From: Comamonadaceae bacterium
GTDB lineage: Bacteria > Pseudomonadota > Gammaproteobacteria > Burkholderiales > Burkholderiaceae_C
Reading direction: 5' to 3'
Assembly: GCA_947374505.1 (NCBI GenBank)
Contig: CANCCE010000144.1
Span: forward strand, 1 to 7,070
Length of the DNA stretch: 7,070 bases
The notes below the pieces were generated by a model. The model made no database searches and was not told where the DNA came from. It was given only the letters and a program-made list of their open reading frames with translations. A program made the position numbers and the translations under genes. Below, in pieces: positions 5,617 to 7,070 of the stretch (position 1 is the first letter of the stretch; every line of letters begins with the position of its first letter).

Positions 5617-7070
5617 GTGTTTTGGATCAACATCGTGGTGGCCGCGCCAGCCCATAGCGGCGTCGGTGGGCCGCTGACTTACCGAAGTGAGTTGCCACTC
5701 GCGTCAGGCCAGTTGGTTCGCGTACCGTTAGGTCGCCGCGAAGTGCTGGGCGTCGTCTGGGAACTGTTGCCGGACAGCGGTGAACTGGCCCCAGCGCAGG
5801 CCAAGACCGTGCTGGGCGCGCTCGAAGGTCTAGCGCCACTCAGTGCGACTTGGCGAAAACTGGTGGCATTCACCGCCGGCTACTACCAGCGCTCACTGGG
5901 TGAGGTCGCCCTGGCAGCGCTGCCGCCCCAGCTGCGTGAACTGAGCACGGTGCAACTGGCGCGTCGCTTGAAACGCCCCAGTGCCAATACCTCCATAGAA
6001 GAAAGCCTGCGTGAGCAGGTCGAGCTGAGCGCCGAACAAACGGCCGCCTTGGCACAGTTGGCGCTAGATCCCCGCCCGGCCCTGCTGTTTGGCAGCACCG
6101 GCAGCGGCAAGACCGAGGTGTATTTGCGCGCCGCAGCGCGAGTGCTGGCCGAAGACCCTGAGGCCCAAGTGCTGGTGATGGTGCCCGAAATCAACCTCAC
6201 GCCCCAATTGCAGGCGCGCTTTGAAGAACGCTTCAAGCATTTGGGGCGTGAACGCGTGGTCGCCCTGCACAGCGGCTTGACACCCGCCCAACGCCTCAAA
6301 AGCTGGCTCGCCGCCCATGCTGGCGTTGCGCGCCTGGTGTTGGGTACGCGCATGGCCGTGCTGGCGTCGATGCCGAATCTGCGGCTGATCGTGGTCGACG
6401 AAGAGCACGACCCCAGCTACAAACAACAAGAGGGCGCGCGCTACTCGGCGCGCGATCTGGCGGTTTACCGCGCTCGCTTAGAAGGTTTGGCCACGGCTGA
6501 GTCAGCCGGGCCGCAGACGCAAACGTCTTCAGCCGCCAGCCACAACAGCTGCAGCGTCATCCTCGGCTCGGCCACGCCCTCTCTGGAAAGCTGGCAAGCC
6601 ACCTTGGTCGGCCGCTACCAGCGCCTGACCATGCACGAGCGCATTGGCTCGGCCGACCAAGCCGCCGGCAGCTTGCCGACTGTCCGGCTGGTCGACATGA
6701 ACCACCAGCCCAAGCACTGCACGCTGGCGCCACCCTTGCTCGCGGCCATCGCCCAACGCATTGCCCGCGGTGAACAGTCCTTGATCTTTTTGAACCGGCG
6801 GGGCTATGCGCCGGTTCTGGCCTGTCACGACTGCGGCTGGAAAAGCGAATGCCCGCACTGCAGCGCCTACCGCGTTTTTCACAAAATTGACCGCACACTG
6901 CGCTGCCACCACTGCGGCTTCACGGAGCGCGTGCCGCGCGCCTGCCCGAGCTGCGGCAACGTCGACATTGCGCCCGTCGGGCGCGGCACTGAGCGGCTTG
7001 AAGAACACTTGGCCGAATTGCTGCGAGGCATCACCCGGCCCGATGGCAGCCCGCTGGTGATTGCGCGCAT
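5617..7070 (+). CDS. priA: Primosomal protein N' (PriA helicase), 5' two thirds
   Basis: PriA binds abandoned replication forks, unwinds the lagging-strand arm in the 3'-5' direction and starts reloading of DnaB. About 485 residues are present and the gene runs off the right edge. The reading frame is unbroken from 5560. The N-terminal DNA-binding domain includes APAHSGVGGPLTYR and LVRVPLGRREVLGVVW (28-43). Helicase motifs: Walker A GSTGSGKT (159-166, K165), VPEIN (motif Ia), DEEH (261-264), LGSATPSLESW (316-326) and LNRRGYAPV. The zinc-binding insert has four CxxC pairs, at Cys403/406, 412/415, 430/433 and 443/446, so all eight ligands are intact. The motif GRGTER follows. No ATG exists in frame near the N-terminus; GTG 5617 (MFWINIVVAAPAHSG) fits family N-termini best, and GTG 5587 would add ten residues. 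Neither has a good Shine-Dalgarno. A loop of about 20 residues (291-312) appears inserted before LGSATPS. Confidence 0.95.
   Translation, partial: MFWINIVVAAPAHSGVGGPLTYRSELPLASGQLVRVPLGRREVLGVVWELLPDSGELAPAQAKTVLGALEGLAPLSATWRKLVAFTAGYYQRSLGEVALAALPPQLRELSTVQLARRLKRPSANTSIEESLREQVELSAEQTAALAQLALDPRPALLFGSTGSGKTEVYLRAAARVLAEDPEAQVLVMVPEINLTPQLQARFEERFKHLGRERVVALHSGLTPAQRLKSWLAAHAGVARLVLGTRMAVLASMPNLRLIVVDEEHDPSYKQQEGARYSARDLAVYRARLEGLATAESAGPQTQTSSAASHNSCSVILGSATPSLESWQATLVGRYQRLTMHERIGSADQAAGSLPTVRLVDMNHQPKHCTLAPPLLAAIAQRIARGEQSLIFLNRRGYAPVLACHDCGWKSECPHCSAYRVFHKIDRTLRCHHCGFTERVPRACPSCGNVDIAPVGRGTERLEEHLAELLRGITRPDGSPLVIAR

Noticed and set aside
1..7070. A hidden mobile element, defence island or new multi-gene system
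   Set aside because: All long coding regions are recognisable transport or housekeeping genes in intact frames. There are no terminal inverted repeats, integrase or transposase fragments, repeat-spacer arrays or toxin-antitoxin-like small gene pairs.

Overview
The window looks like ordinary chromosome from a betaproteobacterium, most likely Comamonadaceae (Rhodoferax/Polaromonas/Acidovorax type). The reasons are the moderately high GC of the coding regions, the style of the DctP/DctQ, HemE and PriA proteins, and short AT-rich intergenic gaps. This placement is inferred from protein and codon character; no rRNA or marker gene is present.

Layout. On the minus strand, positions 1-1634 hold a tripartite (TRAP) transporter operon read right to left: dctP (periplasmic solute-binding protein), dctQ (small membrane subunit) and the first nine codons of dctM (large permease), which runs off the left edge. 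dctP and dctQ are separated by a perfect 11-bp-stem hairpin; dctQ and dctM overlap as ATGA. An AT-rich divergent region (1635-1923) separates this operon from three plus-strand genes. These are a long DsbD/ScsB-like membrane thiol:disulfide reductase (1924-4155), hemE (uroporphyrinogen decarboxylase, 4197-5303) and, after a 313-base gap with a consensus DnaA box, the first two thirds of priA (primosomal helicase, from about 5617 to beyond the right edge). priA has no in-frame ATG near its N-terminus and must start at GTG.

How the genes work together. DctP, DctQ and DctM form one secondary uptake system for an organic acid, probably a carboxylate. The other three genes are housekeeping functions: reducing power for periplasmic cysteines, haem synthesis, and restart of stalled replication forks. 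dsbD and hemE are only 41 bases apart and may be co-transcribed, but hemE also has a candidate extended -10 so close to its ATG that a leaderless transcript is possible.

I see no mobile element, CRISPR array, phage gene, tRNA or rRNA, and no convincing new multi-gene system. The signals most worth a second look are regulatory: the dctP-dctQ hairpin that splits a Shine-Dalgarno from its start codon, the possible leaderless hemE promoter, and the DnaA box ahead of priA.
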